From Lethocerus indicus (Eukaryota > Arthropoda > Insecta > Hemiptera > Belostomatidae), in the NCBI GenBank assembly GCA_019843655.1, contig JACDQD010000006.1, positions 8,362,034-8,426,033 on the forward strand: a stretch of DNA of 64,000 nucleotides. The letters run 5' to 3'. Both the position numbers and the translations under genes were made by a program. The notes below the pieces were generated by a model. It did not search any database, was not told the origin of the DNA, and was given only the letters and a program-made list of their open reading frames with translations. This document shows positions 38,516-49,548 of this stretch, one piece after another (the stretch's first letter is position 1; every line of letters starts with the position of its first letter).

Positions 38516-41025
38516 TTTCGATCAATGTGTGGGCATCTCGTTACTTTCTATTTGAGATCGGCGGCATTATAACTCCACTTTTTGAATAAACCAAAGGAGG
38601 TCATGGCCTCCGGTATACTAGATAATTATTAACAGTTAGTTAATTGACATTTCGATGCATTAAAAGTTCACCTTACCTCCTATCCTCACTAAGAGAATAA
38701 TAAAGGGAAGAAGATGTATAATATCAAAGTTCCTCCCTTTAAGCACGCTCTTGTTAATCGGATTAAAAGTTAAATAAATTATTTTCGCCCATTGCATCTA
38801 ATGAAGTAATTAGATTACTGCATAACCTGTAAGCGATCGAATCAACTAAATGGGCCAACTGCGACGTTAGAATAAACCATAATGGGAATAATCGTCCTCT
38901 ATTTTTGATTCAATTAGCGAAGAAGAATCTCCTTGAAAGAATTCCTAATAAACCCAACACTATATACGAGTTCCACGAGTTGAATTATAATGCATAATAA
39001 ATGCTTTTGAAGGAATGAAAGGGAAGTCCGGCCCTTTGTTAGACCAAACTTTGGCTTCACGCCAGCGCCAAGTGCATTCTGTTAATAAAACACTGTGGCA
39101 ATTATGTAGACGTAGACAAAGAAACCCGAAAAAACTAGATATATTTGGTAACCTTTCTTTAAAATACCTGATGCAAACAGGATAGCACCCATGCGAGAAA
39201 TCGTTACTAAGTAACAGTTTGTAAATACTAAATTAATGTATAAGAATCTACAAAGATGACCTGACTTTAAATTAATATTTATTAAATAGTATGAATAGTA
39301 TGAAAATATATAGTTTCACCAGTAATATTCTGGCGATCCAACCATGTGTTATTCATGGGGTTTGCCGATGAATCATCCAGACTTCGTAACTGCTGTACGG
39401 TCTCATAAAGCTTAAAGCAATATTCCGTAGGACGTCAGTCCGTAAGTAAATAAATGAAACGCTTTCCTTCATATATTACAACCTTAAATTAATTTTCCGT
39501 TCGGTCCGCTTCGCTTTTAAACCCGTAATTTTCACGCATAGTAAAAAGCGGACGTATAATGTACGAGGGGGCGTATTTTCCAAACCTCTCAGAGGTTTCC
39601 CTCTCCCTTTTTGGGGAGGGCTCGGAAAGACCGCTAAAGGTCATAGGGTTAATGAGAAGTCGTCGCTTCCTTCCAGGGGACGGGACGAGGCCCGGGCGCT
39701 TTTGAAAACGGGGTTTTTTTTTTCAACGGGTCTGATCCCGACAATGCCCTCACTACGCCACTTAGCATTCAGCGGCACAGACAATACACCGACCGAACTC
39801 CCCTCCCGGCCTTCGGTTTGTCAAAGGTAGGGAAACTGTTCGTGTTCTCTCTTTCATGCGGGGAAATTAAAAATTTAAAAGCATTACCGACTGCGAAATT
39901 AAATTGGTTAGAGAGTTAACTTTGTCCAATGAAAATCAAATTACAATCTACACACAATTTGTGCATTGGACGTCGTTATAAACCATGAAACTAATAACAG
40001 AAAAAAAATCATGTTCACCCCGAAATTTTTGAATTTAATCAAAAGTACACTAACGGTGAATCAAAGGACTGAGGTGAATGAAGAAAGATGTTCTAAAATA
40101 TTAATAGAAATGTAAAGATCTCAACCTCAGGTTTTTTGCCTTAATCACCTTCCATATTGTTCGGTTCATTCTCATTTATTCCGCGTTAGGTATAAGAATA
40201 AATTTGTACCAAATATATTAGGACTTGGAAATTTATCAATTCCCCAATTTTTCAATCAATGATATTACTTTTAGGATAATATAAAAATTTCCGTTTGAAT
40301 TTAAATATTAGTTATTAATTGATCACAACGTCGTTACTATTATACTAATTATTACATGTGGTGGTTTGGCTAATTTTTTTAAACTGCTTCCTTCGCTATA
40401 AACGTTTTATAGAGGAGGAATATCAGAGGTGGGATTCCTTCCGTCCAGATGACATCAACTCACCGACCGGCACTAAAGGCGATTCGACAAGAGGAAAATA
40501 AGCCCGGAGCAAATATAATGCATAAATTCATGCCGGCCAATCGTCCACTAGCGTAACGGGGGTAAATAGAGTGTGAGACAGGGTCGGTTAGAGCCGGCTG
40601 GAGGGCCACACTTGCAGCTATCCCTGCGGGCACGGATCAATGCTCACGACAGCCTCTAACTGCGGGACCGCACTTCGGCCTCCTCCCAATCGGAAGTTAT
40701 GTTGCACTCTCCCAATATGTTTTCCTCCAGAGAACGTTGTATCGAGTGCGAAGGAGGGCAATTTTCTTTTACTGAAATAATATTTCGGGGACACCAGTAT
40801 TTCCCAACAGAATACCCAATATTCCTGTTCTTCTTCAATGCCAACTAATATAAAATAATAATTGTACATATATTTTTATTATGCATGAAAATGTAGCTTA
40901 CATATGCGGATGTTATTATATTAAAATTAACTTAATGTAACATATTTACGAAGGTTCTCAATTATTTAATGGAGTATATGAGATCTAAGAGTGAACGAAA
41001 AAATTCAGTGGAACAAGATTTAATG

Positions 41026-41095
41026 TTTAATTACGTTATTAATTTAATTACTAATTTAATTTAATTAATATTAATTAATTTAATTACGTTATTAA
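41026..41095 (+). repeat. 17-bp exact direct repeats around an AT palindromic core
   Basis: TTTAATTACGTTATTAA occurs at 41,026-41,042 and again at 41,079-41,095. Between the copies are 36 bp built only from A and T except one C, including the exact palindrome TAATTAATATTAATTA. The block is dense in TAATTA and ATTAAT words. Confidence 0.75.
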
Positions 41096-41785
41096 CTAGG
41101 TACATGTGTACTAGTGTATTTATTCACGGTGCGGCTCTCCGTGTAGGCAAAGAGCATTTCCTATATGTATTGATGGCCTAGTAACTAACGCCCGATTTTC
41201 TGAGCTGCAAAGTAATTATAATTTTCGTTCGAAATTCGTATATGAATTACAATTAGTTCAACTTGATCATAATTTACTCGTAGGTATTTTAAATCTTTTT
41301 TGGTCGGGATGTTTCTTTATTAACAAAATTAGAGCGTCAGTAAAAAATGATGCATAAAATGCTGCATTCTTGTAACTACCTATCAGTCCTAGTAATGGTT
41401 TTTGAATTTAGTAGGCATTTTTAGCGGACAATTTTATCCAATATATTCTGATGTTTTTGTTGATTGGAAACAGAATTTTTCTCGAGGTCAACAACGGTTG
41501 TTTTTTCTCTCCTTTATTTTCCCCGCGGTTCGAAGAGTGCGGATTTTTCCCCACTCTTGGTTGTTGGATGTCGGTGTAGCCTGAGGAATGAAAAACGCCC
41601 GAAACGCGTACCACTGCCGATCGGTACCGTCGTCCTGTACCGCATAACTTAGACTCGCTCGGTTTATATAAGGGAATGGGGTGGACGTTTCCCGGTTGTC
41701 GTACGGGGGTAGCCGTGAATTCCAGCCGATTTACAACCGCCGGGAGAATTCTCTGCGCAGCGCCCTGAAAGGTCGGAATAAATGT

Positions 41786-41839
41786 CTTCCCCACGAAGGT
41801 ATGAACGGGATTGCATTCTTTTTCATCTGTAAAAATATT
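41786..41839 (+). repeat. Two-copy dispersed repeat, copy 1
   Basis: Matches 45,418-45,470 at about 85% over 54 bp with one 1-nt gap. The shared core runs from CTTCCC through ACGAAG, TATGAACGG and TAAAAATATT. It lies inside a long open frame on the minus strand (159 codons, 41,408-41,887), also overlapped by a plus-strand open frame, so the frames are probably not genuine genes. The family may be a transposable-element remnant. Confidence 0.7.
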
Positions 41840-42563
41840 GAAAATAAGTTCCACAGGAAGCTTAACCGTCAGCTTACGTACCAACATAAGGAAGAAATAG
41901 AGAAGAGCGATTTAAATAATTTCCGCATTGCAACCCGTCGGAAGAAGAAACATATTGGATTTTCATTTAAAACTGTAGTAATAATTCCTAAATGTATTTT
42001 AATAAAAAGGTCTATAATAATGAAAATATAATATTGTAGGGTAATCATATAGCCAAATATATTTAATTATATTTTGTTGTGCCCTTCTGAATCTAGTCAC
42101 TGAATGGGCTTACCCAGATTCAGCATTTAATTTACGCTACACTAGTTTCAGACTTCATTCAAGTCTCTCACGTACTTTTTCATATTGCCCAAATGTTATA
42201 AGAAATGGGAATATTATTAGACGAGATATCATTTATAATTATGGTCAGAACGCGGTACCAGATGTATTCATGTCAAGAGCAAAGTTCCTCAGAAATCTGA
42301 GGGAGAAAAACGGGAGGATTTTACAGTGAAACGTCTACCATTATAAAAGTTGAATAAAAGGCAAACTTTCTTCTAGCATTCTACCTTGTTCCCGAGATCT
42401 GTAATCGGAATGGGGTCACTGATTTCAGTTCTGAAATCTAAATTCCCATAAACGTACGAAACGGATGAATGAGAAAACGGTACAGAACTTTTGTAAAATT
42501 GAATTTTTTTTATAACGTCACAGGTGTTGAAAAACGGCCTCGGCCTATGTTATTTGAATAGCA

Positions 42564-42585
42564 ATTGGATTCGATCGAATCCAAT
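42564..42585. repeat. 22-bp perfect palindrome
   Basis: Each 11-nt half is ATTGGATTCGA and its reverse complement, with no loop. The centre is TTCGATCGAA, with CGATCG as the axis. It is exact over all 22 bp and stops abruptly on both sides. Each arm contains a GGATT (AATCC) word. It could be a binding site for a dimeric factor or a chance or mobile-element footprint. Confidence 0.9.
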
Positions 42586-42720
42586 ATACGGGAGTGGGAC
42601 TTTAATTTGACATCAGATGGACAGACGTCCACATATGGGACTCATAATGCACTTATGTTAAGAGAAAGTATTTTATATATATCAAAGGAAAAGCAAAATA
42701 TAATATATGTATATATAAAA

Positions 42721-42840
42721 GTTAGAAGAGGCTGCGAAATTTATATTTATGTTTACAGCCTTAGAGGCTGAAAGAGTAACATTTATAGATGCCACTTTAT
42801 TAGACCTCTCTGTCCTTTTTAGGGAGGAGGATATACCCTC
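42721..42840 (+). mobile_element. Dispersed repeat family, copy 1 (42.7 kb)
   Basis: This is one of three same-strand copies, the others being at 53,978 and 62,094. Shared landmarks in order are an AT-rich lead (ATATA...GTTA), GAGGCTG, AGAGTAAC, TTTAT, a variable block, TTTATTAGACCTC, and a TCC...GGGAGG end that can form a short stem. This copy has a doubled GGCTG motif (42,730 and 42,766), with TTTACAGCCTTAGAGGCTG in between, which it shares with the 62.1-kb copy. No terminal inverted repeats, target-site duplication or coding potential were recognised. Confidence 0.7.
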
Positions 42841-45166
42841 TAATGTAACCTTGTATCTATCATGTGTATTACTGAATTCTATTTGTATTTCTTTTAAAGT
42901 GTATTACCTATTTACTCAATAATTCAAATGCATTGCTCTCAGGTTATTATGTACTTCCCATATTCTCGCTTAAATAATAACGCGTGATCGTCCCCTCTCC
43001 ATTGTACTTAAGAACTGACGTCAGACGTTCTCGCTGGAGCGCCTTGAGCTCAAGTGCCCGTCATCGAATAAGGCTTCTTGTGCTGCGGGATGTTTTCAAA
43101 CAAAAGAGGGGCACCTTTATTTTGTTTAATGAGCTTGCTTAGGTGGCTCCACCTCGAGCGGCCTTTAAGAAACGGTAGGCCGTTACAGCCCATAACAGTA
43201 ACAGTGTAATATATCGAAGTATATTACAGGGTACATCGGCTGCAGATATACGTAATAACTCTAATGATGTCTATCTACAAGATACTTCTAGAAAAATAAA
43301 CAAAAACAACGCTGCTTTCTATCACATAATTGATTACTCAGTCACAGATGGCTCAAATTCGTGCAGTAAAAATTCAATCTATTAGGCCCGTTACCTACCT
43401 TCGAGAATAAGTTCAAAGTACGGCGAAATACAAATTAGGCCCCTGACATCGGGCAGGCCCATCGTATGTCATCCAGTCGTTTATATTTTAAATTTAAAGA
43501 ACTTAATGAAGTTTTATAAGCAGTTCAGCGCAGTGGAGACTGTTCTCCCACCGTTCAGGCATGAGAAGAATGCCGTGGAAATAAGGTATAACGAATTTAT
43601 ACACGGCGGTCCCTCCCATCCAATAGCCCGGTTATTACTTCGACCCGGCTTCCACTCCGCTCTCCTCCCATATAAAAATGATATCCGACAGATGGACGGC
43701 CTCTGAAAAACGATTCCCGGAGCCGAATTTAAACCAATTCCGTTACGGGGGGCGCGGACGGAATACTATATCGAATTTCCTCGCCCCCTTATTAAGTGAA
43801 TCAATTACGCTTGCTATATCGACTTCGTTCCTACGTTTTATACAGAAAAGGTGACCAGACAGAATACAAAATCCATTATGAATTCCATAAATATAATGCC
43901 TTAAATAATACAATCGAAATTAGTCGTACCGCTTATTACTATTGTTTCTGTTAATATTTCATCCTTATTTAATATAATATATTTTAATATTATAAAACTT
44001 CGAGTCTATAAAACATCTATGTCAGATAATTGTTCATTTCAGAAAAATGTATGTCTAACAAAATTCAGCCTCGTTCCAAAAATTCTAATGCCACCAATTA
44101 TTAATACATTATATTTGCATTGTATTTAATCTAAATTCGATAGCAATAAAAGTTTACTTAATTTATTTTTTAAGCAATAATTTATTGACCGTTAGTGGAA
44201 TCATGAACAATTCTTTGACTCATAATGACGTCCACGGTTAAGCTTTCAGTGGTGCCGTCTAAACAAGTTATCTCGCTTTGATCACATTACGCCAGTTCGA
44301 GCGTCTGTTCTGGCCTCTATAATTAAGAGGACACGTGGTAATTGAATATGTCGTCCGTTCCGAGAATAAACTCAACTCGCATTGTCACGCCTGACGCCCA
44401 AATGTCACGTTATTTCAAACAATCGTCCAGAAAAATAATCCCTCATCGAGCCACGGGTCTTATATGTACAAGGGGTCAGTTGAAATCAATCAATAGTCAC
44501 CAATTTTTTGTGGGGACGTGCGGCGAAAACATAAAAGGATCAAAGAACGTAAAAGTGGAATTTGAAAGATGTGCCAGAAAAATAAATTAAAGAGTAATTC
44601 CAAATTGGAAATTAATGAACCAGGGGCATGAGGACTACTCGTAAAAATACTTGACCTAATGAAATTTCAAACTGAAACACAGTCGTCCCTTAAGTGCAGA
44701 CCTTTAAACCAATGATAGCATTGATGGGTTTCAGGTGGCTGTTTTGGAAACTGCAATTTCATCGATGTTAAAGGTGTCCTTTATACGCCTGACCGACACT
44801 CGAATCTGAAAGCCCTCTCTGACGTTTCCATTCATTAGCTTTCCACCAGAGCAAAAGCGGCCGGTTTCACATTAAGCCCTGGTTTCAATATTGGGGAATT
44901 TTCGGACATTAATTCGAAACGCGGTTCGAAGCACACACAGAAGAAATTATTGCTGCCAGACTGCAGACTGAAACCTGTGATAGACCGGCGACATCAGATA
45001 AATTTAATTCATGTTTTGGCATAAGAAATATTTGTTCATGAATCACTTCTTGTCAGTGACGTCTGTTATAAATTTCTGTCTTAAATATTCCAATTAAAAA
45101 TGATATTGCAGCGTTCATTTCTTTCGTGAATTTGATTTTTATTTCCAAAAACGTCAATAAATCAGT
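42841..45166. other. No recognisable gene
   Basis: AT-rich, with a CpG-bearing block near 43,540-43,760 and one at 44,340-44,460. The open frames there (66 and 82 codons) have no recognisable motif. No repeat copy beyond those listed was noticed. Confidence 0.5.
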
Positions 45167-45310
45167 AGTACTGCCTAGGTAGTACTTTTGTTTAATTTAT
45201 TCGAAGTCGAAATTTATATCTAATAAAATACTACTAAAATGGAGTTTCCATTTTATCACTAAAACTACTTGAACTAATCTTAATCCGACCCGCGCTTATC
45301 AAAGATAAGC
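45167..45310. repeat. Cluster of three inverted repeats
   Basis: First, AGTACTGCCTAGGTAGTACT (45,167-45,186) is palindromic in 18 of 20 positions. Second, TAAAATGGA and TCCATTTTA (45,235-45,255) are exact over 9 bp with a 3-nt loop. Third, GCTTATC-AAA-GATAAGC (45,294-45,310) is exact over 7 bp and places two GATA sites head to head. All three fit within 144 bp, and the two-copy dispersed repeat (45,418) follows about 110 bp later. Confidence 0.65.
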
Positions 45311-45417
45311 TGGACTTAAACCTGCTTTAGAGCCTTGCTTTTTATACAACTGTGTCAATAAAAGGTACATGCCCGGTCAGGAACAGGCTCAGACATGGTT
45401 TATCCTGTAATTAATTT

Positions 45418-45470
45418 CTTCCCTACGAAGTTATGAACGGAATCGCACTCTTCTTATCTATAAAAATATT
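45418..45470 (+). repeat. Two-copy dispersed repeat, copy 2
   Basis: Partner of 41,786-41,839, in the same orientation. Substitutions are spread through the match, about 85% identity, so the copies are old. It lies 3.6 kb downstream of copy 1. Confidence 0.7.
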
Positions 45471-46195
45471 TTCTATCGTCAAAACTTAAATATCGGACAA
45501 CGGGCGCACATAAAAAATAAATTGAACGGAGCATCTGGGGTCTCACTCATGAATTAACCTGGGACTCACGAGGCAATTGACCTTTTAAGACCGCAAGGGA
45601 AAGACGTTCAGTCTTTGGATTAGTGTCGGGCGGACGATTCGGACACGAGACAGAGGTCAGAGCTAAACGAAATCCATGTTCTCCTCAACCTGAGACCAAC
45701 GCGTTTCTCTCAAAACCCGCTCGCCGCAGTATTCAATATTCCACAGCCATTTTCCGGTCGGCCCCCGCGTCGAACTTGCGGTCGAATATTCAGCGTGGCG
45801 TATACGAAATTAAAATCGAGATTGGGACCTTGCATATGCATGAGCCGCCAGCGAAAGGAAGCGTTTAAATAATAAATTATATTTTCCGACGATTAAATAA
45901 TAGGAACCGGCACAGTGCACTGAATACTAACATTTAAATAGAATTGCAATACAAATATCTAATATTCAGTTAAATAATTAATTAAAAATTATTTTAAATA
46001 TACGTATCATGTGTGATATTAATAAAATTTAACTGTGTACAATAAATTGATAATAATTCCTTACATGAATAAACATGTTCACCTGTCGGTCGCATCTCTT
46101 CCTATATACTGTAGGGGGATCTCAAGTTCTACCTTTTGAGATATATAAATCGTCTAAATATATTACCAACGCGTGTATTATTTTAAATGTTCCCT

Positions 46196-46275
46196 GAACC
46201 CTGGTAGAGGGTTCAGTGGTTAGGAGCGCTGAACTGATACATGATAAGGGTACAACTCATATCCATAACGCCCAC
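46196..46275 (+). mobile_element. tRNA-derived SINE-like head, plus strand
   Basis: GGGTTCAGTGG (46,209-46,219) resembles a pol III A box, and TTAGGAGCGCTGAACTGATA follows as in a tRNA D-arm and anticodon stem. GGTACAACTCA (46,249-46,259) is a decayed B box (7 of 11 against GGTTCGAATCC). The 40-nt spacing is tRNA-like. The anticodon region does not fold cleanly, and a non-tRNA tail (TTCCGAACCGCGGAGTG...) follows. These features fit a degenerate tRNA-derived SINE rather than an active tRNA gene. Confidence 0.6.
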
Positions 46276-49200
46276 TGCCTCATTCATGTGTTCCGAACCG
46301 CGGAGTGTTGAAGGTGACCCCAGTGGTAAAATCTGGCTTTGACAAACTTTTGTTCAGTGGAATTTAAATTAGCTGAAACATTCAACAATTAGAGGATAAA
46401 CTGCCCGGAGGTAAGGCCTTGTTTTAACGCTTACTTATTGCCAATAGTGTATTAATAATTTTTTCTCAAATTTTCACCTCATCAGTAACTTCTGCTGTTT
46501 GTGGTTTTAATAAATTTAAAAAATGCTCAGTACATTCCTATAAATCACAAATTTAGATATCTGATAGAGGTAAATTATGAGAATTAAAAAAAAAATTCTT
46601 TCCACTTACAGCTTACATCTTTTTCAAGCGTCGATAAGATATTTTTATAACAAGTGTCTATAATAGAGTAGTTCTCTTAGTTCTCTAAATAAGTGCCAGC
46701 TTTCTGACTATTATGGGATAATAGGATGCTTTCAGTTTGGAACTGGAATAGGAAAACTTTAATCCGACTTTATGTAAAGACTTTTAGTAAATTACAACCC
46801 TTAGCTTAATGCGATGTTGGCCTGCGAGGGTGGAACAGTTCTGGATAACCATAACTTACCCCAGTTATCAACGACGTCACTTTAACGGATAGAATGAAAT
46901 AATTGGAAATAAACCGAGTGCGGGACTGCAATAAATAATATTAAGAAAAATAAAATTAGAAAGAAATCTTAGTTTTATATTATAGAAATATAAATACTGA
47001 GAGGCGGTGATCATAAACGTTATACCCCTCAGCCTTTAAGCCACATAAATACATTCCTCTTCCAGCTTACATACAGATATATGTTTTAGTTTTATGATAA
47101 TTTTGTGCTAATTTTTTTTTCTATTCTTTTACTTTAGAAAGTATTTTGTACGATTTGTTTCCTATATTGTCTAGATAATTCCTTGTATTTATATAAACGT
47201 CAAGACTGAGAAAATGAAATGAATTCTGAAAAAATGCATCGTCACGAAATGCTTCAAATGCACTTTGCATTACATCCAGTCCTTTGACTCGGAATCTACT
47301 AATTTTTTTTTGCCCCAATAAAATGTTATACAAATGAATACGGGGAAAAACTGGAAAAACTTTTATTATCTCAAGTTTCCGCGAACGTCGCGCGTTACAG
47401 AGGGCCGGGGCCGCGCTGAGAAATGTAAATAAAATTCAAATCCGGGCCGTGCTATATTTGTAGAGAGCGCGTTGGGGGGTGCTGTTGTTGCTGCGTTTTG
47501 AAAACGGGAAAGGAAGTGTAAAACCGAGATAAAGGCGGGCGTGGGCCGCCCTTATCGGCTCAAGATATTTCTATCCGTGCGCCCACCCCTCCCCGGGGCC
47601 ATGCAATCGAGAACCCCCTCAACATTCCCAGTGGTATAATATCGCGACAGTTTTTTTTTTGCCTCGAGCTTAATTATATGATGCCACTAAAAGGAATGCT
47701 AAACGCGGCCAGGATGAAGTTTTACACTGAAATGAAATCGCGACTTTACATCGGCATTATGTACTTTATTACTGTTGTATAACAGAAATAGAAATGCAGG
47801 GTAATTTCCTGGGAATTGTCGATTGCGTGTACAAGTGGCCGCAGTTTTGAATTTCAAACCTTATAAACGACATTGAAACACTTTATTCTCGAATTCCTGT
47901 CCTACATGTAGCACGTACTTGAAACGGAAGAATCAAAATAAATTTCATAATAATATGTATTTTAATAATAAAAATGTAATTAAATTAACCGTAGATGTAT
48001 TTGTTCGAAAGTGAGAGTGCTATAGGTGCGAAGAATACTAAATACTCCTGAGAGCAGTTTCCTTGGGGGAGCAATCTTGAAAAAAGCTCGGCGAGGCCCG
48101 GGGCTTATATTACAATTTGGGAGAACCGCGGGATTGCATTAGGCGAGGCTCAGAGCCCATTATGTCTTATGGGGATGACAGTTACAACACCAAGCCCTGG
48201 GGAAATATTTACACTGACGCCGCCGGATTTTATGTTTTCCGCTCTTCCTCTTTCATTGCTCTTGACTCAAGTAAACGGAAATCCCAACAGGTTTCAATTG
48301 ATAGCCACCTCTCAGATGTTGAAACCGTTTAGACAGTGGGAGGAACTGATTTTTAATATTTCCGAACAAATAAAAAGAAAATTGGATTTCCATCGCATAT
48401 TTTGCATTTAAGCCGATTCCTTTCAGCGCTTGGGATAAAACAAATATTTATCCGATAAAGAAAGTGCGACGACAATTTTAATTGACCGAAAATAAAGAGT
48501 TTCGTGAAATGACCCTCGAGTTAAATTTATGTGCGGTTTAGGGTTTCGATGGCTGGGAGAGGAAATGGCACTTATTTGAAGGGGAGGGCGGGCCACTCGA
48601 CCCTTACGACTTCCTCCCTTCGGCCCTGGCAAACCGCTTTTTTCCGCTCAACGTCTCGGGCGGTTGGAGGGTGGAGGGGGTGGGCGTGAACTCGGCATTA
48701 TTATGACACCTGGGATTTGTCATAACCGTCGGCGAGCCATAACTTGTCATTTTTTCCGTATCGTCGTCTCCGCCGAGGTAACGAAATAAAGTAGAATTTT
48801 AAACTAGTTGAAACAACTCAATTTAAACTTGCAATTGCCTTAAGCGTGAGCTTGAATAAAAATTAAATGGTCATTAAAATGTATACCGAACTGTACACGG
48901 AAATTCTGCAGGGGAGAATCTTTCTTTGACATGCTTCCTTAATTGCGGTTACATTACTTATTTTCCAAGTATTGTCGAGGGAGAAATTTGTGAAATTCGT
49001 TGGCCAGTATTTTAAATTACACTTTTAATTCTAGTGGCAGTTTTTATAAATATATTTAATAGTATGGAAAAATGACAATGGCGTTAAGTACGGACAGTAT
49101 AGTCAGTGCTGAACCCTAGTATTTGGAATTATTGATCTTTATAGTATAAATAATTTTTTTAGTAAAATGGCTGGTGCAATGGTTTCGAGGAGACACACAA

Positions 49201-49470
49201 CTAGATTTTATAAAGAAAGAAGAGAGCTACACGTTAACACAGATGGTGTACGTAATTCATCCACTGAGCAAATCACAAATGACATTTACTAGGCGAATAT
49301 ATCAGTCTAAATATAGTAATAATTTTATACTTCCCAGTGCTTTAATATAGGTTAGAGATATATTTTTAAATTAAAAATTAGAGTTGTCTATCAAATCTTT
49401 TTACTGGATTCAGACTGGGCCGATAAATCAACGGTCTGATCTGGTTTTGAAGCGTTCGAAATTCACCTGA
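46276..49470. other. No recognisable gene; CpG-rich block inside
   Basis: A CpG-rich block at about 47,380-47,620 (GGCCGGGGCCGCGCTG and others) contrasts with AT-rich flanks. A second GC-richer block lies at 48,090-48,240. No ORF with family resemblance and no RNA gene was recognised. Confidence 0.5.
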
Positions 49471-49472
49471 GG

Positions 49473-49548
49473 GGTTATTCGAACCTAGGTGGGAAGCCGG
49501 AGTACGCCCCCTGACCTTAGCGCTCTCTTCAATCAAACCCTCCCATCG
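49473..49548 (-). mobile_element. tRNA-derived SINE-like head, minus strand
   Basis: On the minus strand GGTTCGAATAACC (complement of 49,473-49,485) is a near-perfect B box. An A-box-like GGTTTGATTGAAGAGAGCGC lies about 40 nt upstream (complement of 49,521-49,540). The AGAGCGCTAAGGTCAGGGGG that follows the A box resembles a tRNA D-stem and anticodon stem. A non-tRNA tail continues to about 49,380. I read this as a degraded SINE head, because the arms do not complete a cloverleaf. Confidence 0.6.

Larger units (their letters stand above)
31742..41025. other. Long stretch without a secure gene
   Basis: Holds a short coding-like frame (32,675-32,884), a weak microexon candidate (33,674-33,710), exact hairpins (34,871-34,891; 38,493-38,515), a CpG-bearing block at 37,200-37,440 open in three overlapping frames, a short direct repeat at 38,229-38,285 and a GC-rich block at 39,560-39,760. 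No domain or RNA gene was recognised. AT-rich spacers make up most of the rest. Confidence 0.45.

Noticed and set aside
41408..41887. 159-codon minus-strand frame
   Set aside because: It is overlapped by open plus-strand frames and contains a copy of a dispersed repeat. It has no recognisable domain.
42721..42846. Helitron end (3' hairpin followed by CTAA before T) for repeat copy 1
   Set aside because: The CTAA end is not conserved in the copies at 54.0 and 62.1 kb, and no 5' TC terminus was defined.
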